NCBI GenBank assembly: GCA_000276965.1
Contig: AKKQ01000008.1
Span: 1 to 51,686, forward strand
Direction of reading: 5' to 3'
DNA: 51,686 nt
Source: Thiovulum sp. ES
Lineage (GTDB): Bacteria; Campylobacterota; Campylobacteria; Campylobacterales; Thiovulaceae
Shown: one piece after another, positions 27,553 through 36,696 of the stretch
Layout: each line of letters begins with the position of its first letter
Position numbering within the stretch: the first letter of the stretch is position 1
The notes under the pieces: model-generated
Databases searched by the model: none
What the model was told of the DNA's origin: nothing
Seen by the model: the letters and a program-made list of their open reading frames with translations, nothing else
Translations under genes and position numbers: made by a program

Positions 27553-28281
27553 TTAAAATATAATTTTGTAAATTATATCTTGAAAAAGGAAAGTTATTAA
27601 AAGTGCTGTTGCTAAAAAAGGAATGTAAGGTAACTCTCGCTCTTTGGCAATTATTATTGCGGGAATTGTTAAAATTGATGATAGAAAAATTGCAAAAGCT
27701 CCTAAATATGTTCCAAGAACCGCACCAATTACACCCGCAATCATAATATCACCCTCTCCCATCGCCTCTCTTTTTACAAAATAGGAGACATAAAATCTCA
27801 AAAATGCAAAAGCTCCACCAAAAAGTAATGCATCTTCCAAGTTGTTAAATATCTCTGTTAATTGCATTGGATAAATTATCGAGAGAGTCAAAGCTGTTAA
27901 ATTCAAACTGTCAGGAACTGCTTTGTGATACAAGTCAATAACCGAAAGAGCTAAAATAATTGAAAATAGCAATGCCAATAAAAATGCCTCTAAATTAAAT
28001 CCAAATTCTAAATATATAACAAGAAAAATTACAGCTGAAATTGTTTCAACAATTGGATACTGAATTGATATTTTTGAGTTACAAAAAGAGCATTTTCCTT
28101 TTAAAAAAAGATAGGAAAGAATTGGAATGTTGTGCCAAAACTTTAACTTTACTTTACACTTTGGACAATGAGAACTTGGAAAAACGATTGATTCTCCGAG
28201 CGGAATACGATAAATCAGAACATTTAAAAACGAACCAATTGAGAGACCTAAGATAATTACAAAAATAGTTTCTAAATTCAC
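27553..28281 (-). CDS. pilD: Prepilin peptidase (leader peptidase, PilD/GspO type)
   Basis: 242 residues, polytopic. The N-terminal cytoplasmic loop has two Cys pairs (SSHCPKCKVKLKFWHN and GKCSFCNSKI), the zinc-like site of PilD. The GxGD aspartyl protease motif is GEGDIMIAGVIG, and the first catalytic Asp lies in DLYHKAVPDSLN. It cleaves and N-methylates prepilins and pseudopilins such as the one at 24033. It overlaps the lipoprotein gene before it by four bases, so it is co-translated with the exported-protein operon. Confidence 0.93.
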   Translation of the reverse strand: MNLETIFVIILGLSIGSFLNVLIYRIPLGESIVFPSSHCPKCKVKLKFWHNIPILSYLFLKGKCSFCNSKISIQYPIVETISAVIFLVIYLEFGFNLEAFLLALLFSIILALSVIDLYHKAVPDSLNLTALTLSIIYPMQLTEIFNNLEDALLFGGAFAFLRFYVSYFVKREAMGEGDIMIAGVIGAVLGTYLGAFAIFLSSILTIPAIIIAKERELPYIPFLATALLITFLFQDIIYKIIF

Positions 28282-28688
28282 TCTGCACTCCTATAAACTG
28301 TTGCACTTCCTCCAACAAGATAGACAGATGTATAATCTCGGTCGGTTCGTTTTATGATTTTTACAATTGCATTGCTTGTTTCAATCACTTTATCTCCTGT
28401 ATAGACTCTATATTCACGACCTCTTGTCATTTTCTCTTTCGTCTCTGTTATCATATTTTCTGTTTGTTCATCTTCATCATCAGGAATAACAACAATTGCT
28501 CCCTCATTTTCATCTTCTTCAATCTCATCAGTATCTTCTTCTGGTAATTGCTGGTCGATGAGGTCATCTGTTTCATTCTCTTCGTTACTAATATTGTCCT
28601 CAACTGCTACTTGAGATTTCTCTTGTTTCTCTTCTTCTCCGCTACAAGAAAATAGAAAAATTGATAGCAAAAAAATAGTATATTTCAT
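28278..28688 (-). CDS. Acidic lipoprotein
   Basis: About 136 residues from MKYTIFLLSIFLFSCS; the lipobox Cys is near residue 15 and AAAGGAC precedes this ATG, which I prefer to one 15 codons upstream. The middle is strongly acidic (Glu/Asp-rich, residues 20-80). The last 45 residues are ordered, with YRVYTGDKVIETSNAIVKII and a beta pattern. I do not recognise it. Its end overlaps the prepilin peptidase start. Confidence 0.75.
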   Translation of the reverse strand: MKYTIFLLSIFLFSCSGEEEKQEKSQVAVEDNISNEENETDDLIDQQLPEEDTDEIEEDENEGAIVVIPDDEDEQTENMITETKEKMTRGREYRVYTGDKVIETSNAIVKIIKRTDRDYTSVYLVGGSATVYRSAE

Positions 28689-28698
28689 AAAAAGTCCT

Positions 28699-31600
28699 TT
28701 AAAACTCAATTGTTCCATTAAGTGGAAGTTCAACTGATATTTCTAAATTATCTCCAAAGTTAGTCTCAACATCTATTGAAATTCTGTCTCCGCTATTGAT
28801 TCTTAAATTTGGTATTTTAAAATCACTTGAATTTGTTTCAATTGTTAGGGAACTTGTTTTGTAATCAATATCAACCCCATATCGTCCAGAAGCAATTCCA
28901 AAAAATATTCTATTTCTCTCAATTGCAACCTCTTTTGTAATCTCTTCATTTGAAACAAACTCGTATAAATCTGTTATCAAAGAAACGTCTAAGTCTCTTG
29001 TTACTTCCAAATCAACAGTATCATTTGTCATTGTGAAATTTGAGTTGTAGAGAATAATGGAGTTTCCGTAAAAAGTTGAAGTTAAATCTAGTCTATCTGT
29101 GCTTAAAAAAGTGTTTCCAGCTATCCATTCGCTTTCAAAAAATTGGAAACCTAAATTTTCACCAGTTAAATGAAAACCATTTATTAGAAGAGTTATATTT
29201 TCATCAGTTGAACTTCTTGAGACAAAATCAACTTCACCAACTGAAACTTCTATATCACCAGCCGTCTTAATTGTTGTCTTTGTTCCCTCAAGTGTATAGC
29301 TTCGACTACCATCAGCAGAATTTGACAATATCACATCTTCATTCGACCCATTAAAATCAACTGTAATTGTCTCAAATTGAATTCCTGTTGAACTCTCAAC
29401 TTCTATAATTTCACCCCAACTCTCTTCATAAACAACTAAATTTCCTAAATCTCGTGGAGGAGAATCCTCTTCAATCTCTTCAGTTTCATTTATATCTTCA
29501 ACTTCAGGCTCTTCTTCAGGTTCTATAATTTCAGGCTCTTCTTCTTCAGGTTCTATAATTTCAGGCTCTTCTTCAGGTTCTATAAACTTCTCAAATTTCT
29601 GGGAAACAATTGGACTTTTATTTCCAGCTTTATCTTGAGTTTGTGCATAAATTGTTGTTGTTTCTCCAATTGTTATCGGATTTAAATATCTTGATGAGGG
29701 GTTTGCATAGTTTTTAGAATACAAAATAGTGATAGGAGTCTCTTCCGCTTCTATCGCAATATCTGTTGTGCCAGAAAAATTATTCTCCCCTGAAATAGTT
29801 GGTTCAAAAGGATCAGTATTGTCAATTGAAAACTCTTTGTAGTAAGTCGTGCTGTTCTTCTCTCCATTTGAAACAATAACAGTTAAATAGTGTGTCTCTT
29901 CATCTAATTTTGAAATATCTATTTGATAAGGTTCTGCATAACTTGTTTGAAAAGAGTTATTTCCAAATTTCCAGTAAAAATATGGAGTCGCACCACCATC
30001 ATCAATTGTTAAAGTAATTTTTGGTTCTTTTTCAGAATTTATATATTCTCCATTGTAAATTGAAAAAAGAGCTGACGGAGAAGTTATCAGTTTTTCATAT
30101 CGCACATCAAATTCAAAAATAGAACTCTCATTTCCGATCCAATCATATCCAACAACTTTTATCTTTTTTATTGCTGTTGAGAGTGAAATTGATGTTCCAC
30201 TTTCCAAAACAGAACTCTCTTTTGTAGGTTTATCTCCATTTGTTGTGTAGTAAAAAGAGATGTAATCAGGTGTTGCCTCTTCAAAAACATCAAAATATAC
30301 ATTTAAAAGACTTTCAGGACAGACCCAAATATCTTCAACTATTTGACAGCTATTAGGCATTTCTACATCTGTAATTTGTGGTGAGACCGTATCGATAATT
30401 ATCTCTCTTGTTTCAACTGGAGTACTGTTTCCGACCTCATCAGCACCAATAAAATTTAATGTAGCACTCTGCTCAATTATCAAATTTCCACTTTGCGATC
30501 TTGTTGTTGGTGTTGTTCCATCAAGTGTCCAATATGCAGAACCCTCAGAAACTGTAAATTTCAAACTCTGCTCGTTTGCAAAAATAAATTTACCATCTAA
30601 AAAGTTTGGATGTGAATTGTTTAATTCGACAGAATCCGCAAAAACATCTATTGACTCTGGAGAATCTCTGTCAATTGTAATTCTAAAGTTTTTTAAATCT
30701 CCTAAATTTCCAAGAGTATCAATTGCGACAGCTTTTATAACAGAAGAGTCTGAAATATTTATTTGTTTTGTGTATGTTGTTCCAGAAATTTTTGATGGAT
30801 TTGTCCCATCAATTGTATATTTTATAAATCCATTTTCGTTACTGTTTAAACTTAAAACTACACTTCTAGAAAAACTACTATCTTCTAAAACCTCATTTCC
30901 ATTAATTGAAATTGTTAAGTCTGGTTTTGAATTATCTACAAAAAATATCAACTCCGATGAGGTCGCCTGAATATTGCCAAAAGAATCTCGTCCAAAAACT
31001 TTTAAACTATGTTCCCCATCTTTTAAATTTCCGACATAAATTTTCTCAGAGGAGTTTTGCCATTCAGAAAACTCTTCATCATCAATTTGATATTTAAAAC
31101 TATCTAAGTCGTTTGCAAAAATTGATACATATGGAATAGGGTTTGTTGCACCGTTCACCCCGTTTGTTGAAATTTCACTACCATTAAGAATTGAAAATTC
31201 TGCAATATTTCCTCGATACGAAACTGAAATATCTCGACTTTTTACCTCTTCTCTATTTTCAGCTTTATCAATTCCTAGAAATTTTATTTCTGTATCTGTA
31301 AAAACTCTAATTGGTTCTCTGTATTCTTCTGAATCTAATGTTGGTTCGCTACTGTCAAGAGTATAATAAATTTCACTTTTCTCTCTTGAATTCAAAATTA
31401 TCTCAACTGAACCGTCATCGTTTTTTATTTCTGAGATGTAAGTTGATGGCGGGGTTCTATCTATTACTATTTTTCCAAAAATTGTCTCTGGTGAAATTTC
31501 CAAATTTGTGCTTTCAGCAATAAGATGAAAATAGTAATCTCCATCTTCAAAATCATTCAGTGGTATTGAAAGTGAATTGTAAGATGAATTTAATCTTTTT

Positions 31601-31812
31601 CCACCTTCTGAAAGTGAATTTAGGTTTGAATTATTTAAAGTATATCGATACTGGTAAATATCACTGTTGCTTGGTTTATTCCAATTGACAATTAAAGTAT
31701 CACTACTTGATGAAACATTTATTTTATGAGTTGTTGAAAAAACCTCTATCTGTTCGATTTCTCCAAACAGTGATAGAGTTAAAAAAAATATTATTGAGAG
31801 GTGGCGAAACAT
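28699..31812 (-). CDS. Large exported Ig-like protein with CHB_HEX_C-like repeats
   Basis: 1037 residues with a type I signal peptide (LSIIFFLTLSLFGEI). At least five segments resemble the chitobiase C-terminal-like (CHB_HEX_C) module: YTLDSSEPTLDSEEYREPI, YTIDGTNPSKISGTTYTKQI, WTLDGTTPTTRSQSGNLI, YTTNGDKPTKESS and SKNYANPSSRYLNPI. A Pro-Glu linker (EPEEEPEIIEPEEEE) near residue 750 separates them from a C-terminal beta domain of about 250 residues. It is probably surface-exposed or periplasmic and adhesive or structural. It is one base after the 31813 gene, and its own stop is ten bases before the acidic lipoprotein. Confidence 0.8.
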   Translation of the reverse strand: MFRHLSIIFFLTLSLFGEIEQIEVFSTTHKINVSSSSDTLIVNWNKPSNSDIYQYRYTLNNSNLNSLSEGGKRLNSSYNSLSIPLNDFEDGDYYFHLIAESTNLEISPETIFGKIVIDRTPPSTYISEIKNDDGSVEIILNSREKSEIYYTLDSSEPTLDSEEYREPIRVFTDTEIKFLGIDKAENREEVKSRDISVSYRGNIAEFSILNGSEISTNGVNGATNPIPYVSIFANDLDSFKYQIDDEEFSEWQNSSEKIYVGNLKDGEHSLKVFGRDSFGNIQATSSELIFFVDNSKPDLTISINGNEVLEDSSFSRSVVLSLNSNENGFIKYTIDGTNPSKISGTTYTKQINISDSSVIKAVAIDTLGNLGDLKNFRITIDRDSPESIDVFADSVELNNSHPNFLDGKFIFANEQSLKFTVSEGSAYWTLDGTTPTTRSQSGNLIIEQSATLNFIGADEVGNSTPVETREIIIDTVSPQITDVEMPNSCQIVEDIWVCPESLLNVYFDVFEEATPDYISFYYTTNGDKPTKESSVLESGTSISLSTAIKKIKVVGYDWIGNESSIFEFDVRYEKLITSPSALFSIYNGEYINSEKEPKITLTIDDGGATPYFYWKFGNNSFQTSYAEPYQIDISKLDEETHYLTVIVSNGEKNSTTYYKEFSIDNTDPFEPTISGENNFSGTTDIAIEAEETPITILYSKNYANPSSRYLNPITIGETTTIYAQTQDKAGNKSPIVSQKFEKFIEPEEEPEIIEPEEEEPEIIEPEEEPEVEDINETEEIEEDSPPRDLGNLVVYEESWGEIIEVESSTGIQFETITVDFNGSNEDVILSNSADGSRSYTLEGTKTTIKTAGDIEVSVGEVDFVSRSSTDENITLLINGFHLTGENLGFQFFESEWIAGNTFLSTDRLDLTSTFYGNSIILYNSNFTMTNDTVDLEVTRDLDVSLITDLYEFVSNEEITKEVAIERNRIFFGIASGRYGVDIDYKTSSLTIETNSSDFKIPNLRINSGDRISIDVETNFGDNLEISVELPLNGTIEF

Positions 31813-32355
31813 CTAATTTCCCTTTTCCTTGAAAGTTTGTTTTATAGCATCGTCAAAAAACTCTAAAAGAAAACCTTTTATTCCACCCTCCTTTTTCATT
31901 TGTAAAAACTCTTTGTTTCTTAGAAATTTTGAAAGAGTCCCTATATAATCTTCGATTTCCTGTAAAGATTTTCCTTTTTTTATATCTTTAAGTTTGTCAT
32001 TTAAAACATCCTCAATTTCTGAAATAGCATTGTTCTCATCTTTGAATTCAATCTCTTCTAAAAAATCAATAATATCAAGAGATTTCTCATTTTTTAATAA
32101 GTATGCGATTTTTATTGATCCACGACGAGTCCAAAATAGAGTTTTTGTTTTTTTGTTTTCTGGAAATTGGAGTAATTCCAAAAAAAGAAAATCTACATTT
32201 TCTCTAACTCTCGTATCATTTTTAAGGTTTTCAACCTCTTTTTCTCCAGCTTCAAAAATAACTGAAATGGAAGAGTTGCTTACAATCCATTTATACTTAC
32301 TATTTTTTTGAATGCAAACAACTCGATTTTGAAAAACAAAAAGTTCTGTGTTCAA
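31813..32355 (-). CDS. Conserved soluble protein, unknown
   Basis: 180 residues, TTG start, no signal peptide among exported neighbours. The N-terminal half has beta strands and KTLFWTRRGSIKIAYLL, distantly reminiscent of the TRRG segment in BRO/ORF6N-type domains. The C-terminal half is helical and charged. I do not recognise a family with confidence. It is tightly packed (three bases after the large lipoprotein gene, none before the Ig-like gene), so it could be a cytoplasmic regulator or chaperone of the exported proteins. Confidence 0.55.
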   Translation of the reverse strand: MNTELFVFQNRVVCIQKNSKYKWIVSNSSISVIFEAGEKEVENLKNDTRVRENVDFLFLELLQFPENKKTKTLFWTRRGSIKIAYLLKNEKSLDIIDFLEEIEFKDENNAISEIEDVLNDKLKDIKKGKSLQEIEDYIGTLSKFLRNKEFLQMKKEGGIKGFLLEFFDDAIKQTFKEKGN

Positions 32356-32358
32356 AAT

Positions 32359-35229
32359 CTATTCAATTACTGCCCAAGTTGGAACAACATATTCTATATA
32401 CCCAAATGGAATTGCCCCAGCTTTTGGGAATGTGTTGATGTAACAAATACCTTCGCCTTCATCAATTACATAATATGTTGCACCTGCATATTCTTGAGCA
32501 TAATCAATTCTCATTTGAGGAACTTTATATGTGTTATCAAGATACTTATAAGGTGATTCATCAATGGTAAATTTTTGTCTATAAATCATTGTTAATGTCG
32601 TTGTTGCATTCTGGTTTTTAAGTATCAAGCTATTTGTAGGATCACTATAACCAACTGCAAGAGTTGTTGGTGCTCTTAATGTTAAATATGTTGGATCCGC
32701 AAGAAGAGCATTACAAATAACCATGGATTCATCTTCTTTCTCTTCATCTGTCCAATCATCATAAGCAATAGTTGTTAAATCTCTACTTGATGTTGCTTTA
32801 CAAACACCATCTTTAAGAATTTGACCATCTGGACATGTAACAGGAGCAACATCAGTTCCATTTATCTCTTGGCAAATTCCACCTTGTAGTTCGTAACCAT
32901 CTTCACAACTAGCAGTTGTATCCCCATCAGTGTCAGGAGTTGGTGGGGCATTGTCATCTCCCGCATTATTTGTTTCACCAGAATTATCTTCTTCAACTGA
33001 AGTATTATCATCTTCTGTTTCCGTGGTGTTTGTCTCATCATTATCAGTTGTATCACCCGTTTCCGTAGAATTATTTACATCTTCATTATCAGTTGTATCA
33101 CCGGTTTCCGTGGAATTATTTACATCTTCATTATCAGTTGTATCACCGGTTTCCGTAGAATTATTTACATCTTCATTATCAGTTGTATTATCTGTATTTT
33201 CATCAGTTGTATCACCCGTTTCCGTAGAATTATTTATGTCTTCATTATCGGTTGTATCATCTGTATTTTCATCGTTTGTATCGCCTAAACCACTCTCATA
33301 TTCGTCTTCAGAAAGCCCCTCTTTTTCAAGATAATCATCCAAACTACCAGCAGGTACAATTGTTACAGGAATAGATACATCATCACTATTTATTCCATCC
33401 GTGATTGTTATATGAAGAGTGGTTTGAGTTCCAGCTCTACCAGTTGCTTTAACTGTAAATCTTGTAAATTCTTCATCATTCCAACCCGCAAATATTGCAA
33501 CAGCTTTGTTATCAACATAAACTTCAGGCTCTCCAATCTCTTCTGAATTTGAAGTTCCAAATTGAAGACCACTTCTAGTTCCACCCTCTTCAATAAAGAG
33601 TCTATTAAAACCTAAATGAAGTTCAGGTTTTATGTAAGTTGCATCTCCATCATCAGGTACGATTTCAACTTGAAAACTTTCACGATCATATAAATTAACA
33701 GCATCGTTTGCATGTTCTGATTGGATTGTAATTGTTGCAATGTCTCCAACTTCTCCAAGTGCTTCTAATCTAAGAGGAATAAAATATTTATTTGAATAGG
33801 TAACATCAAATTTATCAGTTCCATTAATTCTCGCATCAACTTTTGTAGGTTCATCATAAACAAAAGTATAGATTTCTGCATCTGTTTCATCTAATACATA
33901 AAAAGAGATGTTTAGAACTTGATTCTGCTTAATTCTAATAATGCCAGATGGTTTAAAAATTGTAATAATTGGTCTGTCTGTTGCAGTGGAAATAATATTA
34001 TTTAAATCCTGATTTACAAGTTGTTGTTGTTCATCAGTCAATTTATCATAATCGTTTCCAGTTAAACGAGTTGAACTCGAGGTAGTGTCTTCACCATCTA
34101 TTAGATTATCATCATATTCAGCTTCACCAACTCCAACAATTTTAACAATAAACTTTGCATAATCATACTCGCCTTTTCCATCAACTGCAACAAGAAAAAG
34201 TTCTATTTCTTCACCTTTTTGACCAAGTGCATCAAGAATAAAAGAAGACGGAACACCGCTATCGTTTGAAATAATTGGATTTACTACTCCATTTGTCTCA
34301 TTGAACTCAGTCAAGTCAAGAACTTTTCCACCTTCATCAAAAATCCGTCGCCAATCACTTCGGACAACAACCGTAACATTACTATCAATTGTATAAGAAA
34401 TTCCAAAATAGACTCGCCGTCTATCTCCCTCTTCAATATAAATTGTGTCGTATGTAAAATAGACACCAACAGGACTATAAGTTGTGTCATTTTGATCTAC
34501 GATTTTTGCAAGAAGTTCGCTACGATCAAAGTTTGTTGTGTCCTCTTCTTGTGCTTCAACAGTTATTTTTGCAGTTTGATTAATTTCGCCATAAGCGGTT
34601 AGTTCAAGAAAAGCAATTGAGTTAGAATCAATAATTCTAAAAGGTCCTGCATCTAAAAACAAGGGTCTAATAACATTTCTATTTGAGCTATCAGCATTTA
34701 CAAGAAGATTTTCTAAATTATCATCAAAAATATAGTAAGGGAGAACAACAGTTGTGTCTTTTTGAATATTAATTTCATTTTTTGTTGTCTCATTAACAGG
34801 AGTTAAAACAGGACTTTTATCTTCATCATAAATCTTATTTTTATCTTTTTGAACAATCAATTGCTGATCTGTTGATAGTTCATCAAACCAGCTAGAGACA
34901 ATATCTCTAAGTTTTTCAGTCTCTTCTTCAGTAGGTGTTTCATTATCTACTGTGTCGTTTGTGATAGTGTCTTCTTCATTTGTGTTTTCATCAACAACCT
35001 CATCAGTTGTAGTTGTATTAGTTTCTTCAACTGGACAATCAGTCTCTCTGAAGTTGTTTTCACACATAAAATCCCTATAAGGGTAGTAGAAAGTTTCGTT
35101 TAAAAACTCGTCAATCGCATTATCTTCAGGAATCTCAACTCCAGCAGTTTCTCCAACTTTGGAACAACTGCTAAAAAACAGTGCCAATGAAATAAAAAGA
35201 GTTGATACAAAATGCCTAGAGATTCCCAA
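32359..35229 (-). CDS. Large Thr/Asp/Asn-rich lipoprotein
   Basis: 956 residues. The signal peptide ends in LALFFSSC. A low-complexity Thr/Asp/Glu linker follows, then two copies of a beta-rich region with related blocks: KNKIYDEDKSPVLTPV versus NNIISTATDRPIITIF, and FDRSELLAKIVDQND versus YDRESFQVEIVPDDGD. A 15-residue tandem repeat (TTDNEDVNNSTETGD) and two Cys motifs (CEDGYELQGGIC, CPDGQILKDGVC) come next, then a C-terminal domain. The Cys motifs recall the CEEQGLV units of the lipoprotein at the left edge. It is probably outer-surface; the function is unknown. Confidence 0.8.
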   Translation of the reverse strand: MGISRHFVSTLFISLALFFSSCSKVGETAGVEIPEDNAIDEFLNETFYYPYRDFMCENNFRETDCPVEETNTTTTDEVVDENTNEEDTITNDTVDNETPTEEETEKLRDIVSSWFDELSTDQQLIVQKDKNKIYDEDKSPVLTPVNETTKNEINIQKDTTVVLPYYIFDDNLENLLVNADSSNRNVIRPLFLDAGPFRIIDSNSIAFLELTAYGEINQTAKITVEAQEEDTTNFDRSELLAKIVDQNDTTYSPVGVYFTYDTIYIEEGDRRRVYFGISYTIDSNVTVVVRSDWRRIFDEGGKVLDLTEFNETNGVVNPIISNDSGVPSSFILDALGQKGEEIELFLVAVDGKGEYDYAKFIVKIVGVGEAEYDDNLIDGEDTTSSSTRLTGNDYDKLTDEQQQLVNQDLNNIISTATDRPIITIFKPSGIIRIKQNQVLNISFYVLDETDAEIYTFVYDEPTKVDARINGTDKFDVTYSNKYFIPLRLEALGEVGDIATITIQSEHANDAVNLYDRESFQVEIVPDDGDATYIKPELHLGFNRLFIEEGGTRSGLQFGTSNSEEIGEPEVYVDNKAVAIFAGWNDEEFTRFTVKATGRAGTQTTLHITITDGINSDDVSIPVTIVPAGSLDDYLEKEGLSEDEYESGLGDTNDENTDDTTDNEDINNSTETGDTTDENTDNTTDNEDVNNSTETGDTTDNEDVNNSTETGDTTDNEDVNNSTETGDTTDNDETNTTETEDDNTSVEEDNSGETNNAGDDNAPPTPDTDGDTTASCEDGYELQGGICQEINGTDVAPVTCPDGQILKDGVCKATSSRDLTTIAYDDWTDEEKEDESMVICNALLADPTYLTLRAPTTLAVGYSDPTNSLILKNQNATTTLTMIYRQKFTIDESPYKYLDNTYKVPQMRIDYAQEYAGATYYVIDEGEGICYINTFPKAGAIPFGYIEYVVPTWAVIE
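33039..33250 (-). repeat. 45-bp in-frame tandem repeats
   Basis: Three consecutive 45-bp units at 33039, 33084 and 33129, a spacer, and a further diverged copy to about 33250. Each unit encodes TTDNEDVNNSTETGD with one or two silent changes. The region is an unstructured Thr/Asn/Asp linker in the lipoprotein and is a likely site of length variation. Confidence 0.9.
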
Positions 35230-35248
35230 TGATAATCCTTTAAAATGT

Positions 35249-35395
35249 TTATTGTCTGTAACCAGAATCGACGGAAACAGGTTGTTGTGCTTGGTTATTG
35301 ATAATCACTGGACTACCCCAACCAACATGAAAATAACACCCACTAAAGAGTGTCGAGAGAGCGAGTAATATAGAAATTCCGAGAAATTTTTTCAT
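35249..35395 (-). CDS. Tiny lipoprotein, 48 residues
   Basis: ATG 35395 overlaps the LPP20 gene stop (TAATG). The signal peptide MKKFLGISILLALSTLFSGC has a clear lipobox Cys at residue 20. The 28-residue mature part contains YFHVGWGSPVIINNQAQQP. It is too short for a domain and may be a partner or regulator of the LPP20 protein, or a small outer-membrane lipoprotein in its own right. Confidence 0.7.
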   Translation of the reverse strand: MKKFLGISILLALSTLFSGCYFHVGWGSPVIINNQAQQPVSVDSGYRQ

Positions 35396-35922
35396 TATCG
35401 ACCTCGTCGTGTATTATAACTGTAGTTATACCCCGAAAGAATTCTTTGCCATTTTTTAGCATCGAGTTTTAATTCCATAGTAACTTCATAAAGACCATTG
35501 TTATAAGTTTCATCAACAATTTCAGCATTCTTGATAACAGCTTCAAGAGAAGTTTTTACAACTGAACTTTTAGAAGCCATATCTCGAATTGTGTCTTTCG
35601 CAGTAATTCTAATTCCATACATTTTCTCACCAAGTTGTCGGTAAGCATCAACAGTAGCAGCTCGTTTTGCAAGTGCAAGAGCTTGAGCAGAAGAATTGAC
35701 ATTAACTGGAGCAACACCTAGACCTTTAGCCGAAATAGTCATAATCTTTCGACCTCTTAAAATAGGTGAGTTTGGAATAATGTCTTCGTTAAGATAATCA
35801 CGAGACAGAGGGTCTTTGACTTTGTAGTCTCTCTTCTTGTCTGTATCCTTCTTGGTTGCACAACCAGTTGAGAATAGAACTAAAGCCATAAGAACCGATG
35901 AAATAATAGAAACATTTCTCAT
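35395..35922 (-). CDS. LPP20-family lipoprotein
   Basis: 175 residues. The signal peptide ends LVLFSTGC (Cys near residue 21). The LPP20 core appears as GLGVAPVNVNSSAQALALAK, then RAATVDAYRQLGEKMYGIRI, then a C-terminal strand set (GLYEVTMELKLDAKKW). Members are outer-membrane or surface lipoproteins in Helicobacter and relatives; related FlgP proteins act with the flagellar basal disk. It is 66 bases after the SapC gene, the largest gap in this operon. Confidence 0.85.
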   Translation of the reverse strand: MRNVSIISSVLMALVLFSTGCATKKDTDKKRDYKVKDPLSRDYLNEDIIPNSPILRGRKIMTISAKGLGVAPVNVNSSAQALALAKRAATVDAYRQLGEKMYGIRITAKDTIRDMASKSSVVKTSLEAVIKNAEIVDETYNNGLYEVTMELKLDAKKWQRILSGYNYSYNTRRGR

Positions 35923-35988
35923 TTCTACTCCTTAAAAAATAGTTGGTGTGTTCGGCTGAACAGCGATATATAATTCCATATCGGAATT

Positions 35989-36696
35989 TTAATCTAACTT
36001 ATTAACAAGCTCGTCAAAATTTGAGAGAGAATTTAAGTGATTATTAATAAGGTTCATTCCACCAATTTTAGTTAAGTTTAAAACTTCAGTATCAGAAAGC
36101 TTATTTAATTTTTCAGGATCAACTTGATAAATTCCAGTAATTCTATGTTGTGCCTTATCTTTTTTACCAAAAGAGATGTCGATTGGAGTTAAAAGTTGAA
36201 GTCTTTCAAGCTCTTTTGTAATGTTCTTTAAAACAGAAATATCGTTATAAAGCTCTTCAGCACCATTTTTAATTTTTTCACCATAAACAGAAAGAGTTTG
36301 ATCGTCTTTGAAAAAAGTTTCACCTTTTTTAGCATTGACAAGTTTAGACTCAGTATCATAAGCAATTGAAATCGTTTTAGCATCAGCAGAAGCTTTTGAA
36401 AAAGCAAACGGATAGAGTCGAATCATTGATGGAATATATCGAGTTAGCCATTTTCCGTTTTTATCAATAAAAAGATTCTTATCTTTATCTGCACCAAGAA
36501 TTGCAATCGCAGAAAAACCATCACTCTCTTTGATAAACATAATTGGGTAGTATTTACTTGCTTCAGCAGTTTCTCGAAAAGAGACAGCAATTGCTCCAAC
36601 TTCACTTGCAAAATTATAGTTTTCAATTGCTGAGAATTTTGTTTCTAAATCTCTTTTGTCTAAAAGCTTAGGTTTTTTAATCATTTTTTGAATCAT
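35989..36696 (-). CDS. sapC: SapC-family protein
   Basis: 235 residues without a signal peptide. YYPIMFIKESDGFSAIAILG, NLFIDKNGKWLTRYIPSMI and RLYPFAFSK are the conserved core of the SapC family, named from the Campylobacter fetus S-layer (sap) locus. Its biochemical role is not known. Here it sits inside a run of exported proteins, immediately after a signal-peptide-bearing gene, which supports a part in surface-protein export or display (inference). A start at Met5 is also possible. Confidence 0.85.
   Translation of the reverse strand: MIQKMIKKPKLLDKRDLETKFSAIENYNFASEVGAIAVSFRETAEASKYYPIMFIKESDGFSAIAILGADKDKNLFIDKNGKWLTRYIPSMIRLYPFAFSKASADAKTISIAYDTESKLVNAKKGETFFKDDQTLSVYGEKIKNGAEELYNDISVLKNITKELERLQLLTPIDISFGKKDKAQHRITGIYQVDPEKLNKLSDTEVLNLTKIGGMNLINNHLNSLSNFDELVNKLD

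Noticed and set aside
29500-29590. Direct repeats of about 27-39 bp that look array-like
   Set aside because: They encode an in-frame Glu-Pro linker (EPEEEPEIIEPEEE) in a single CDS; there are no spacers of a CRISPR kind.
35972-35988. Inverted repeat AATTCC-ATATC-GGAATT as a terminator or operator
   Set aside because: The stem is only six AT-rich pairs, there is no U-run on minus, and the operon appears to continue through it.
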